Assembly (NCBI GenBank): GCA_050180895.1
Contig: JBFXDS010000003.1
Location: 62,001-126,000 of the forward strand
Source of the DNA: JBGPEQ01 sp050180895
Lineage (GTDB): Bacteria; Pseudomonadota; Alphaproteobacteria; Dongiales; Dongiaceae
Length of the DNA stretch: 64,000 nucleotides
Reading direction: 5' to 3'
Part shown: one piece after another, positions 41,432-49,708 of the stretch
Numbering within the stretch: position 1 is the first letter of the stretch
Layout: every line of letters starts with the position of its first letter
The notes under the pieces: generated by a model
Told to the model about the DNA's origin: nothing
The model's database searches: none
Seen by the model: the letters and a program-made list of their open reading frames with translations, nothing else
Made by a program: the position numbers and the translations under genes

Positions 41432-44400
41432 ATGCCGACCGCCGCCAGCACCAAATCCACCATCGTCGTCCGCGCCTCCGCCGATCTCTACCAGGGCGGC
41501 GCGCAGTTCCAGCTCATGGTCGACGGCAAGGCCGTCGGGGCCGTCCAGACCGTCACCGCCTCGCACGCGCAAAAGGCGTGGCAGCAGTTCAGCTTCACCG
41601 GCGATTTCGGCACCACCGGGCCGGGCAAGGTGGAGGTCGTCTATTTGAACGATCTCTGGGGCGGCACCGGCAAGGACCGCAACCTGTACGTCGATTCCAT
41701 CAGCGTGAACGGCAAGATCTTCCAGTCGGAGACGGCGGGCACATACGATCGCGCCAGCGGCTCGGACCTGCACGGGGTCGAGCGGATGGCTTGGGCCGGC
41801 AAGATGGTCTTCGCGACGGACGGCACCGGCCCCGTGGCCGCCTCGACGTCGACGTCCACGTCCTCCGGCTCGACCTCCACCGCGAAGCCGTCGTCGTCCT
41901 CCGGCGCCGCCTCGACCTCGACGACGGCCGCCGCGAGCGGGTCCGATACCATCGTCGTGCGCGTTTCCGGTGATCACTACGACGGCGCGCCCCAGTTCAA
42001 GCTGATGGTGGACGGCCAGCAGGTCGGCGGCATCCAGACCGTCAGCGCGGTCAAGAGCAAGGGCCAGTGGCAGGAGTTCACCTTCAAGACCGATCTCGGC
42101 GCCGACGACGCGGGCAAGGTCGAGGTCGTGTTCACCAACGACGCGTGGGGCGGCGCCGGCAAGGACCGCAACCTCTTCGTCGACAAGATCACGGTGAACG
42201 GCGAGGTCTATCAGTCGGAGCAGGTCGGGGTGTACGACCGCGTCTCCGGTACCGACCTGACCGGCACGGAGCGGATGAACTACGCCGGCAAGATGGTGTT
42301 CAACGTCGCCGACGCCGACCCCGTGGCCGCCTCCACCTCGACGTCCACGTCCTCCGGCTCGACCTCCACCGCGAAGCCGTCGTCGTCCTCCGGCGCCGCC
42401 TCGACCTCGACGACGGCCGCCGCGAGCGGGTCAGACACCATCGTCGTGCGCGTCTCCGGCGATCATTACGACGGCGCGCCGCAGTTCAAGCTGATGGTGG
42501 ACGGCCAGCAGGTCGGCGCCGTCCAGACGGTCAGCGCCGTCAAGAGCAAGGGCCAGTGGCAGGAGTTCACCTTCAAGACCGATCTCGGCGCCGACGACGC
42601 GGCCAAGGTCGAGGTCGTCTTCACCAACGACGCGTGGGGCGGCACCGGCAAGGATCGCAACCTCTTCGTCGACAAGATCACGGTGAACGGCGAGGTCTAT
42701 CAGTCGGAGCAGGTCGGGGTGTACGAGCGCACCTCCGGCACCGACCTGACCGGCACGGAGCGGATGAACTACGCCGGCAAGATGGTCTTCGATGTCGGCG
42801 ACGCGGAGCCGGCGCCGCGCGCGCCCTCGGGCGAGAAGCCGGCATCGACTCCGACCTCGACTCCCGAACCGGAACCCACGCCGGTCCCGACCCCGGCGCC
42901 CGCGCCGGCTCCGAGCGCGGGGGCCACCTCCATCGCGGCGCCGACGCAGACCATCCAGCTCAAGGCCGGCGCCACCCAGGCCGATATCCAGGCGGCGCTG
43001 AACAGCGCGAAGGACGGCGCGCTCGTCATCCTGCCCAAGGACGCCACGATCAAGATCACCAGCACGCTGAATATCGACGTATCCCACAAGAGCATCACGC
43101 TGGACCTCAACGGCAGCACGCTGAAGCAGGCGGCCAACATTTCTGTCATCGACGCCCACGGCAGCCACCCCTGGACCAAGAGCGTTGACATTTCGACCTC
43201 GGGCGGCGTGACGACGCTCAAGTTCTCCGGTACCACCGACCTCAAGGTGGGCGACTGGGTCAAGGTCGTCTCCGACGACATCCTGCCCGGCTCCGGCGAG
43301 AATCTTGAAGCGAAGAGCGTGCGGCTCGGGCAGGCGATGCAGGTCAAGTCGATCAGCGGAAACTCGGTTGTCCTCGATGGCAAGCTGCTCAACGCCGACC
43401 TCTACGACCACAATGTCCGCGCCTCCAAGTATGCAAGCGAAGATCTGGTGATCCGCAACGGCCACATCCAAGGCGATACGGGCCAGAACTGGGCGAAGAC
43501 GCTCGTCAACGTGAGGACGGCTATTACGCCGACCCTCGACGACCTCGATGTGACCGACAACAACTACATCGGCATCAACGTCGTGGACTCCGTCTACGCG
43601 CTCCTATCGAACATCGATACGCGCAACATCATCTACAACGCGTCCAAAGGCTATTGGGGTTACGCCGTTCATAGCACCTCGTCTCTCGGTACGACGGTCG
43701 TCGGTCTCTATGCACAGAACGTGGGAAACGCGACGGACGACAATGCGAACAACGTCGGGGCGAACTCCTCCAACATCGCGGCCTATGGCGGGAACCTGGG
43801 CATGGTTGTGCGCGACTCGGTTGCCTATGGAACAACTGAGTCAGCCTGGGACCATCATGCTGAGGCCAGCTATGGAGTCTGGCAGAATCTTTACGCCTTT
43901 GATTCGGCAAGGTTCGTTTCGATGCGCGGGCTCTACAATACGATGACGGACTCCGTCGGCGTTAACATGGGCAAGGGCATTCAGGTGTTCGAGTGGGGGG
44001 TCAACGACGGGCGATACAATACGTTCGACAATGTCATCGTGCGCGAAACTGACAAGTATGGCGTGTATGGGGGAGGGGAGCCCCTCTACAACACGTTCGT
44101 GAACAGCACGATCGAAGCCTACAGCGGAGCGAAGGCCCTCAGCGCGAGTGCGGCCACTTATGCGGGGACAACGTTCAAGAATGTCACAACAAATATTGAC
44201 ACGATGAACGGTACGTCGGGTGGAGATTTGCTGTTCGGGGGTCTCGGCAACGATACGATCATCGGCAACGGCGGCAATGATGTCATATGGGGTGGTGCAG
44301 GTGTCGATCGATTGACGGGCGGTGCCGGCTCCGATCGGTTCCTCTACAACAACCCCGTTGAGTTCGGAGATGTGATCACCGATTTTGCGGTCGGCGCCTC

Positions 44401-44956
44401 AGGCGACGTGCTCGACCTCGGCACGCTCCTCACGCGCGTCGGCTACGAGGGGAGCAATCCGATCGGCGACGGGTATGTCCGCCTGATGCAAGCGCGCAGC
44501 GACACGTTGTTGCAGTTCGATGCCAATGGCGGCGGCAACAGCTACACGACCGTTGCCACGCTTACGAACGTCAATGCCGGCAGCATCACGGCCGACAACC
44601 TTGATCTGCTAGGTGTGAGCCCCGGCCAGCAGCTCATCGGCGGCCCCGGCAATGACCGCTTGGTGGGCGGAAAATACGGTGACTACTTCAAGGGCAGCGG
44701 CGGAGCCGATACGTTCGTCTTCGGGGGCTCCGCAACGGGCCACGATACCGTGATGGACTTCCAGGTGGGTGTCGACAAGCTGCAGATTGCGCGCAATATC
44801 GGCGGCAATGGCATCGACACGGCTTCTGAAGTCTTGGCTCATAAGGCGGCCGATGTTTTCGGAAATGTTACTCTCAATCTTGGGAACGGCAACGAGATCA
44901 CGCTTGTCGGCGTCACGCCGGGCGAAATCACGGCTCAGTCAATCGTCATGAGCTGA
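41432..44956 (+). CDS. Large secreted protein: three carbohydrate-binding repeats, beta-helix, RTX repeats
   Basis: 1174 residues, no N-terminal signal peptide. Three modules at about 9-125, 172-288 and 335-451 (DTIVVRVSGDHYDGAPQFKL, VEVVFTNDAWGGTGKDRNLF) resemble calcium-dependent xylan-binding CBM60-like domains. Ser/Thr and Pro linkers lead to a right-handed parallel beta-helix (about 505-925; for example IQLKAGATQADIQAALNSAK and ITLDLNGSTLKQAA). RTX nonapeptides (GGLGNDTIIGNGGNDVIWGG, GGPGNDRLVGG) and a C-terminal beta-roll end the protein, as in type I secreted mannuronan epimerases (AlgE). Probably an extracellular polysaccharide lyase, epimerase or binding protein. No type I secretion genes are in the window. 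Confidence 0.88.
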   Translation: MPTAASTKSTIVVRASADLYQGGAQFQLMVDGKAVGAVQTVTASHAQKAWQQFSFTGDFGTTGPGKVEVVYLNDLWGGTGKDRNLYVDSISVNGKIFQSETAGTYDRASGSDLHGVERMAWAGKMVFATDGTGPVAASTSTSTSSGSTSTAKPSSSSGAASTSTTAAASGSDTIVVRVSGDHYDGAPQFKLMVDGQQVGGIQTVSAVKSKGQWQEFTFKTDLGADDAGKVEVVFTNDAWGGAGKDRNLFVDKITVNGEVYQSEQVGVYDRVSGTDLTGTERMNYAGKMVFNVADADPVAASTSTSTSSGSTSTAKPSSSSGAASTSTTAAASGSDTIVVRVSGDHYDGAPQFKLMVDGQQVGAVQTVSAVKSKGQWQEFTFKTDLGADDAAKVEVVFTNDAWGGTGKDRNLFVDKITVNGEVYQSEQVGVYERTSGTDLTGTERMNYAGKMVFDVGDAEPAPRAPSGEKPASTPTSTPEPEPTPVPTPAPAPAPSAGATSIAAPTQTIQLKAGATQADIQAALNSAKDGALVILPKDATIKITSTLNIDVSHKSITLDLNGSTLKQAANISVIDAHGSHPWTKSVDISTSGGVTTLKFSGTTDLKVGDWVKVVSDDILPGSGENLEAKSVRLGQAMQVKSISGNSVVLDGKLLNADLYDHNVRASKYASEDLVIRNGHIQGDTGQNWAKTLVNVRTAITPTLDDLDVTDNNYIGINVVDSVYALLSNIDTRNIIYNASKGYWGYAVHSTSSLGTTVVGLYAQNVGNATDDNANNVGANSSNIAAYGGNLGMVVRDSVAYGTTESAWDHHAEASYGVWQNLYAFDSARFVSMRGLYNTMTDSVGVNMGKGIQVFEWGVNDGRYNTFDNVIVRETDKYGVYGGGEPLYNTFVNSTIEAYSGAKALSASAATYAGTTFKNVTTNIDTMNGTSGGDLLFGGLGNDTIIGNGGNDVIWGGAGVDRLTGGAGSDRFLYNNPVEFGDVITDFAVGASGDVLDLGTLLTRVGYEGSNPIGDGYVRLMQARSDTLLQFDANGGGNSYTTVATLTNVNAGSITADNLDLLGVSPGQQLIGGPGNDRLVGGKYGDYFKGSGGADTFVFGGSATGHDTVMDFQVGVDKLQIARNIGGNGIDTASEVLAHKAADVFGNVTLNLGNGNEITLVGVTPGEITAQSIVMS
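41832..42809. repeat. 489-bp tandem direct repeat within the RTX gene
   Basis: The segment 41832-42320 (Ser/Thr linker plus one carbohydrate-binding module, 163 codons) is repeated at 42321-42809 with only scattered single-base changes. The first module at 41450-41820 is clearly more diverged. This points to a recent duplication of one module with its linker. Confidence 0.9.
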
Positions 44957-44982
44957 GAGTCGTCAGATCGCAGGCAAATCGG

Positions 44983-45003
44983 ACGGCGCCGCTTGGGCGC
45001 CGT
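44983..45003. terminator. Intrinsic terminator-like hairpin between convergent genes
   Basis: A perfect 8-bp stem ACGGCGCC/GGCGCCGT with a GCTTG loop is followed by TCGTGTTT. It lies in the 66-base gap between the stops of the RTX gene (plus) and the beta-helix gene (minus), so it could serve either strand. The T-run is weak. Confidence 0.6.
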
Positions 45004-45022
45004 TCGTGTTTGCGCGCTTGGG

Positions 45023-46678
45023 TCAGGGTGTAGGCGCTGGCAGCTTTCCCAGCCTGTGATTCAACTGCGCGAGATACAGGTTTTGAGGTTGGATCTTCGC
45101 CGGGTCGATCGGTTCAAACCATAGGCCCGTTGGAGACAACGATTCCGGTCGAGAAGAACAGAGAGCAACGATGTTCTGCTGCTTGGGTCCCCACGGAAGA
45201 CCGTAGAGTCCAAACCCGGGCTCCTTCAAGTTGCACGCAGCGTTGCTCACGTTCCAAAGTGTGAAGCGAGCGCCGGCGTGAGGCATGGCCTTCTTTGATC
45301 CACCGGAATCATAGATGTTGTCCCCGCGACCAACATAAACGTTCGTGACTAGATTCTCAAAATTGATGTTTCCGTGGTGGTCGAATTCGAGATTGACGCC
45401 CGTCGAATTCATGATGACGTTGCCATTGGCGTAAGTGTCGAATGTGAACTCGTCGTTAAAATCTGTCTCGAAATTGATGCCGTCCATTAGCACATCGAGT
45501 GCTCCCTTCGGATTGATGCCGTCGTTCCCCGTTATTCCGGTGTATTTTGCTTCTAGTCCTTCATACCCCACGCCCGGATCAGCGGTGAATTCGATGTTCT
45601 GTATCGTCATGAACCTGCCAGAAACGTAGATTCCCGAATCAGCGTTGTGGATGCGCAGATTCCTCGCCCAAGAATTTGCGGTCTTAGTGAAGTTTACCGC
45701 ATTGAATCCCTCCTCGGAGAACTGGCCCCCCCAGCGTGCCTTCTGAAACTTAATAGTAAGATCCTCAATGCCGACTTCCTGGACCGATGGGCTCCATTTG
45801 TAGATGGCAGCGTTCCATGCTCGCCGCGCGTCCAAACGAAGCGGCCGCTCCAGAGTAATCTTGTTGCCTTCGACACTAACAATCTTGGATATGAAGCGGA
45901 TATCGGCGATCTTCTTGTTAGCTGGCATCGGATCGTCCGCCAGTATGTGGCGAACCAATGATTGGCTCTTGTCATGCTGACGGAGGCTGACGAACTGGCC
46001 CGCGCTCAGACCTGACGCGGATGTGAGAGTGAGAACTTGGCTTCCTCTCTTGGCGTCACTACTAAGCGCTCCGACAAGCTCTTCGTTGTCATCACCTTCG
46101 AACGAGATGAATCCGCAGCAATAGTGATATATGAGGACATCAACGCCGGAGCTCACCGCGCCCGCAACCCGTCCCACCGCTTCGGCAAGCGGCTTGGGGT
46201 AGTAGAGGGTGGTTCTATCTCTCCCGGCGCCACGGATAATCAGGTTGCTTGACGCAATTTTGACCTGCTCCGTGAGTACATAGGTACCGGCAGGGAAATA
46301 AACTACACCCCCGCCTAGATTTTGCACCTTGGTAATCGCTGCCTGGAACGCAGCATCGTTGGCGCTGGCCAACGAGATATCCGTTCCTACATTGGCCCCA
46401 AAGTCGGCAACTGAAACCACATTCTTTGTGATTGTAGGGATTGGAATCTCACCGGAGTGGTAACCGGCAAATGAAAAGTCCGGCAGGCGACTTGCAGGAC
46501 TCCACTTCTCGCCGTTCTTCCCCCATAGCTTTGAATATACAGCGTCCGACGCATCTGCTTGGTCTGTGAGTGCAAGATCACCCGCGCCGACATGGGATAG
46601 AGCGCTTAGATAGAAAAGCGCCAGAAAGGTCATGCATACGCTGAACCGATGAACTGATCCGATCAAGATTCTCATCAT
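45023..46678 (-). CDS. Secreted beta-helix protein, pectate-lyase-3/GH28-related
   Basis: A 551-residue protein with a signal peptide (about 1-32, ending SHVGAGD). SVADFGANVGTDISLASAND, AAFQAAITKVQNLGGGVVYF and PAGTYVLTEQVKIASSNLII form the canonical start of the pectate-lyase-3 beta-helix; NFTKTANSWARNLRIHNADS, IQNIEFTADPGVGYEG and FEFDTY-like turns continue it. Related proteins include glycoside hydrolases, polysaccharide lyases and tail-spike-like depolymerases. In this locus it may cut or bind the polymer outside the cytoplasm. Base composition is slightly lower in GC than the neighbours, which could mean separate acquisition. Catalytic residues cannot be assigned. Confidence 0.85.
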   Translation of the reverse strand: MMRILIGSVHRFSVCMTFLALFYLSALSHVGAGDLALTDQADASDAVYSKLWGKNGEKWSPASRLPDFSFAGYHSGEIPIPTITKNVVSVADFGANVGTDISLASANDAAFQAAITKVQNLGGGVVYFPAGTYVLTEQVKIASSNLIIRGAGRDRTTLYYPKPLAEAVGRVAGAVSSGVDVLIYHYCCGFISFEGDDNEELVGALSSDAKRGSQVLTLTSASGLSAGQFVSLRQHDKSQSLVRHILADDPMPANKKIADIRFISKIVSVEGNKITLERPLRLDARRAWNAAIYKWSPSVQEVGIEDLTIKFQKARWGGQFSEEGFNAVNFTKTANSWARNLRIHNADSGIYVSGRFMTIQNIEFTADPGVGYEGLEAKYTGITGNDGINPKGALDVLMDGINFETDFNDEFTFDTYANGNVIMNSTGVNLEFDHHGNINFENLVTNVYVGRGDNIYDSGGSKKAMPHAGARFTLWNVSNAACNLKEPGFGLYGLPWGPKQQNIVALCSSRPESLSPTGLWFEPIDPAKIQPQNLYLAQLNHRLGKLPAPTP

Positions 46679-46694
46679 ACCAGTAGCCGCCCTT

Positions 46695-48170
46695 TCATCG
46701 ACTTGCGATCAATCGTCTTAGCTTCCGTCGAATCCTCGCCGGGTCGGTCGCCTTTTTGGCGAGCGAAACATAGTGGGCAAGGCCTGACAGCCTGTTGAAG
46801 GGAAGCTGGAGCAATTCCGGCCACTCCTGCCCGATGATCTCCGATGCCAGTTTTTGGCTCCGCCGGAACTCATGCGGCAGTGCTAGCATGGCCTCGAAGA
46901 TTGCCTGTTGAATGAATGGACAAAAATCCCGATAGACGAAATCGAGTCCGAAGGGCGGTGGCGCGCCCCAGCAGCCCAGCCTTTGCTCGATATAGGCTAA
47001 GTCAAGTTTTGTAAATAGATCGAAGTGATCAAGCGACTCCAGCCATCGCTTGGCTGCTTCGAGCAGTGCCGCATGTTGCGGCATGTCGAGGCGCCTGAGG
47101 AGCGAAGAGGGGTCGATTGTCCCATCGCTGCGGTCATCCCTGAGCCAATAGAATGCTCGCGCGACTTCCCCGCCCAACCCCGTGAGGGCGGGCCGCTTTG
47201 AGCCTAGCAAGCCAAATGTGTTGAAGAGACGAGGATTCTCGTCGCCGACGACATGCCCGGTGCGAGTCAGCCAAGCCTGTCGCTGCGGCTCGGTCGACTT
47301 GATGAGCGCCAGAGGATGATGCGGGATTCCGGCTATGGACGCTAGTTTGGCGGCAATTGCGCCGTCGACCTCTGTTCCGGGAACTAACAGCGTATATGCA
47401 TGCAGGTTCCCGATGTGGGCGCGACTCAGCGCAAGAAGTGTTCTGGACTCGCGTCCGGCCGTGAGCGGCAGCCATGCCCCTTCGGGTTCCATGAGCGTAG
47501 CGATGACAGCCTTCAAGCGGCCCGCGATGTCTTTGACGGGACCTTCATGGCTTGTTTGGACAACGACCGGGCCGGCGGGCCAGACGCGGGTAGTTGTGAG
47601 ATCGCCGAGATGAAGTCTATGGTTGGGAGGTACTCGCTTGAAGCCTGGGCTCGCCGTCAGCCCGAACGGCAGCCAACCCTTGCCGTCGATGTCGACAGCG
47701 GCGAGCAGATCTGTTCGAAGCTCTCGTTCATAAGCCTCGATACCCGTGATGAGAGCGGGGCTCGAAGCGATTGCTCCCGAATTCTCGTCATAGAAACATG
47801 GGAGTCTCGCTCCACTGTCCGTTATGATGCAGTCGAGCTGCGGATGGACCAGCACCAGCAAGTACCACCCTGCCCAGTTCTTGACCGCTCCCGCAATCGC
47901 CGACAACTCGGGCTTTGTGCCGCTCGTGGTGGTCACGCCGAGCCGAAGATCATGCGACATCATGCTCTGTGCAGTAACGTCGATGGGCTCGCCGAGAAGC
48001 CAGCCGAGTTGCGCGCCGCCTTGGTCGTGAACCCGCACGCTGTGCAGTTCCGGGTGTCTCGATAGGCGCCAATCGCCAAGATCCTCGGTGAGGAACGCTG
48101 GCGGTACCGGAACCTCCCGTCGCGTAAGGACGAACTGTCGCTGGAAACTGTCGAGGCCTAGCTTCGTCAT
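46695..48170 (-). CDS. Degenerate asparagine-synthetase-like protein
   Basis: A 491-residue protein with the general order of AsnB-like enzymes: a remnant of the N-terminal domain (IAGAVKNWAGWYLLVLVHPQ, DCIITDSGARLPCFYDENSG), a linking GFKRVPPNHRLHLGDLTTTR, and then a PP-loop-like WLPLTAGRESRTLLALSRA at about 233, where standard enzymes read SGGxDS. HAYTLLVPGTEVDGAIAAKL continues the fold. Asp of the motif is Glu. It lacks the N-terminal cysteine. It lies between two putative polymer-modifying proteins on the same strand, 16 bases upstream of the beta-helix gene. ATP use is uncertain; a divergent amidotransferase or regulatory relative is possible. Confidence 0.75.
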   Translation of the reverse strand: MTKLGLDSFQRQFVLTRREVPVPPAFLTEDLGDWRLSRHPELHSVRVHDQGGAQLGWLLGEPIDVTAQSMMSHDLRLGVTTTSGTKPELSAIAGAVKNWAGWYLLVLVHPQLDCIITDSGARLPCFYDENSGAIASSPALITGIEAYERELRTDLLAAVDIDGKGWLPFGLTASPGFKRVPPNHRLHLGDLTTTRVWPAGPVVVQTSHEGPVKDIAGRLKAVIATLMEPEGAWLPLTAGRESRTLLALSRAHIGNLHAYTLLVPGTEVDGAIAAKLASIAGIPHHPLALIKSTEPQRQAWLTRTGHVVGDENPRLFNTFGLLGSKRPALTGLGGEVARAFYWLRDDRSDGTIDPSSLLRRLDMPQHAALLEAAKRWLESLDHFDLFTKLDLAYIEQRLGCWGAPPPFGLDFVYRDFCPFIQQAIFEAMLALPHEFRRSQKLASEIIGQEWPELLQLPFNRLSGLAHYVSLAKKATDPARIRRKLRRLIASR

Positions 48171-48190
48171 GGTCTGTCCGGGATGTTCGA

Positions 48191-49402
48191 CTACGGTTGA
48201 AAAAAGTACAGCGTCAGCGGTCCGCCGAACATCGAGGGGTCGCCGCCGCCATGGCCGATGTAACGTTTGAGATCAGGCCGCGGGAATCGACGCTGATAGA
48301 TCTCGGCCCAAGGCAGATAGTCTGCGAACGCCAGGTTCTGCGTCTCCTTGGTATGGGGGGCGAGGACGGAGCGGTCGGCCAGGGCGCGCAGCAGGAAATC
48401 GACGGCCATGTGCAGCGATTTGTCGCCGATGCGCATGCCGTAGAGGTCGTAGCCTTGGCGGGCGGCGAGCTCCGCGGTCATCACCAGCGGCCAGATCGCA
48501 AAGCTCTGGTAGTGCAGGGCGCGCGCGCCGCGGCCCATTTCGCCGGGCAGGCTGCCGTCGGGGTTCATGTCCTCGAGCGCGCGCCGATAGGCGGCGATGC
48601 CCCAGTCGAAGAGGTAGGAATCCTGCGCTACGATCCCTGCCACGGTCGCCTGTAGTCCGCGCCAGTAGAGATGATTCTGGCAGCAGTCGCCGCCGATGCC
48701 CGGCCGTCCGGGCACCGCGATCTGGCGGCGGACGACGTCGTCGAGCCATTGCTCGATCTCCTGGCGCTCGTCGGCCTCGATGGAGGGGTCGCCGCGGACG
48801 ATGGAGTAGGCAAGGGCGATGTCGGCGGCCGTCCACACGGCCGTGTACCAGCCTTGTTGGGTCGAGAAGTCCACGCGGGTCAGCGCCTGCGTCGCCGCCA
48901 GGCGCGCGAGATAGTCGGCCAGGCAGCGGGCCGCCTCGCTGTGTCCGGTGACGGCATAGCTCTTGGCCATGGCGATGGCCGTCTTCCGCAGCTCGTGAAA
49001 GGGGCGGGCGCGCTTCGACCACTCGGGGTTTATCTTGCCGTCGCTGAGATAGAGATACGGCACGGAGACGGGCTCTTCGATCGAAGCCGGCAGCGGCGGA
49101 TGTCCGCAGGTCTTGTCGAACGGCGTCGTCAATGGCTGGAATGCCGGCGCGTCGGCATGGGCCTTCAGGAAGGCCCGTCGCGCCGTGACATCGAAATATG
49201 AGGCGTTGGGATCAGTCACCTTGAACTGCGAGGTTGCCGCATCGTCGGCTACGCCTCGCCGCGTTCCACCGGGAAGTCCAACGAGGCAGGCTAGCACAAT
49301 GATGGCAAGCCGGATGGCGTTTGAGATCGTCTCCTCCCCGCGCAGTATGTTCCCGACATCGGCCAACAGTAACATCCGAGTCCGGTTCATGATTAACGCC
49401 AT
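48191..49402 (-). CDS. Alginate-lyase-family protein (PL5-like, secreted)
   Basis: A 403-residue protein. ATG at 49402 follows CCGAGGTCGGCG. A hydrophobic segment around 28-43 (IRLAIIVLACLVGLPGG) serves as signal peptide, preceded by an unusually long N-terminus. The alpha-barrel of AlgL-type enzymes follows: YLYLSDGKINPEW, HSEAARCLADYLARLAATQA, QQGWYTAVWTAADIALAYSI and GGDCCQNHLYWRGLQATVAG, which carries the Asn-His-x-Tyr-Trp core of the catalytic motif, and PDGSLPGEMGRGARALHYQS. In alginate producers AlgL degrades polymer stuck in the periplasm. It suggests that the polymer here contains uronic acids in a comparable linkage. Confidence 0.85.
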   Translation of the reverse strand: MALIMNRTRMLLLADVGNILRGEETISNAIRLAIIVLACLVGLPGGTRRGVADDAATSQFKVTDPNASYFDVTARRAFLKAHADAPAFQPLTTPFDKTCGHPPLPASIEEPVSVPYLYLSDGKINPEWSKRARPFHELRKTAIAMAKSYAVTGHSEAARCLADYLARLAATQALTRVDFSTQQGWYTAVWTAADIALAYSIVRGDPSIEADERQEIEQWLDDVVRRQIAVPGRPGIGGDCCQNHLYWRGLQATVAGIVAQDSYLFDWGIAAYRRALEDMNPDGSLPGEMGRGARALHYQSFAIWPLVMTAELAARQGYDLYGMRIGDKSLHMAVDFLLRALADRSVLAPHTKETQNLAFADYLPWAEIYQRRFPRPDLKRYIGHGGGDPSMFGGPLTLYFFQP

Positions 49403-49708
49403 CGCCGACCTCGGCAGGCAACTATTCGAAGTCCGCTGTATTGTTGATTAACAGGCGAGTAGCGTTCTTCACCTATATCTCACAATCAAAGGTTGAACCA
49501 TCTTTGTCCGTGTCGGTCTCCTTGACCGGATGCTTGAGATCGGCGACAAAAGGGGCGGCTTGATCGGCCAAGAGAAACGCAGACCGGGGCTCATGTTGGA
49601 AGGCCCCGAGGCGATGCACGAAAGCGGCGAGTCCGTAGGCCACGCTGGGGCAGCCGGAGGTTTAATGGTTACGTCGGTCGCGTGGCGGCATCGGAGTGCC
49701 GGTCGGCG

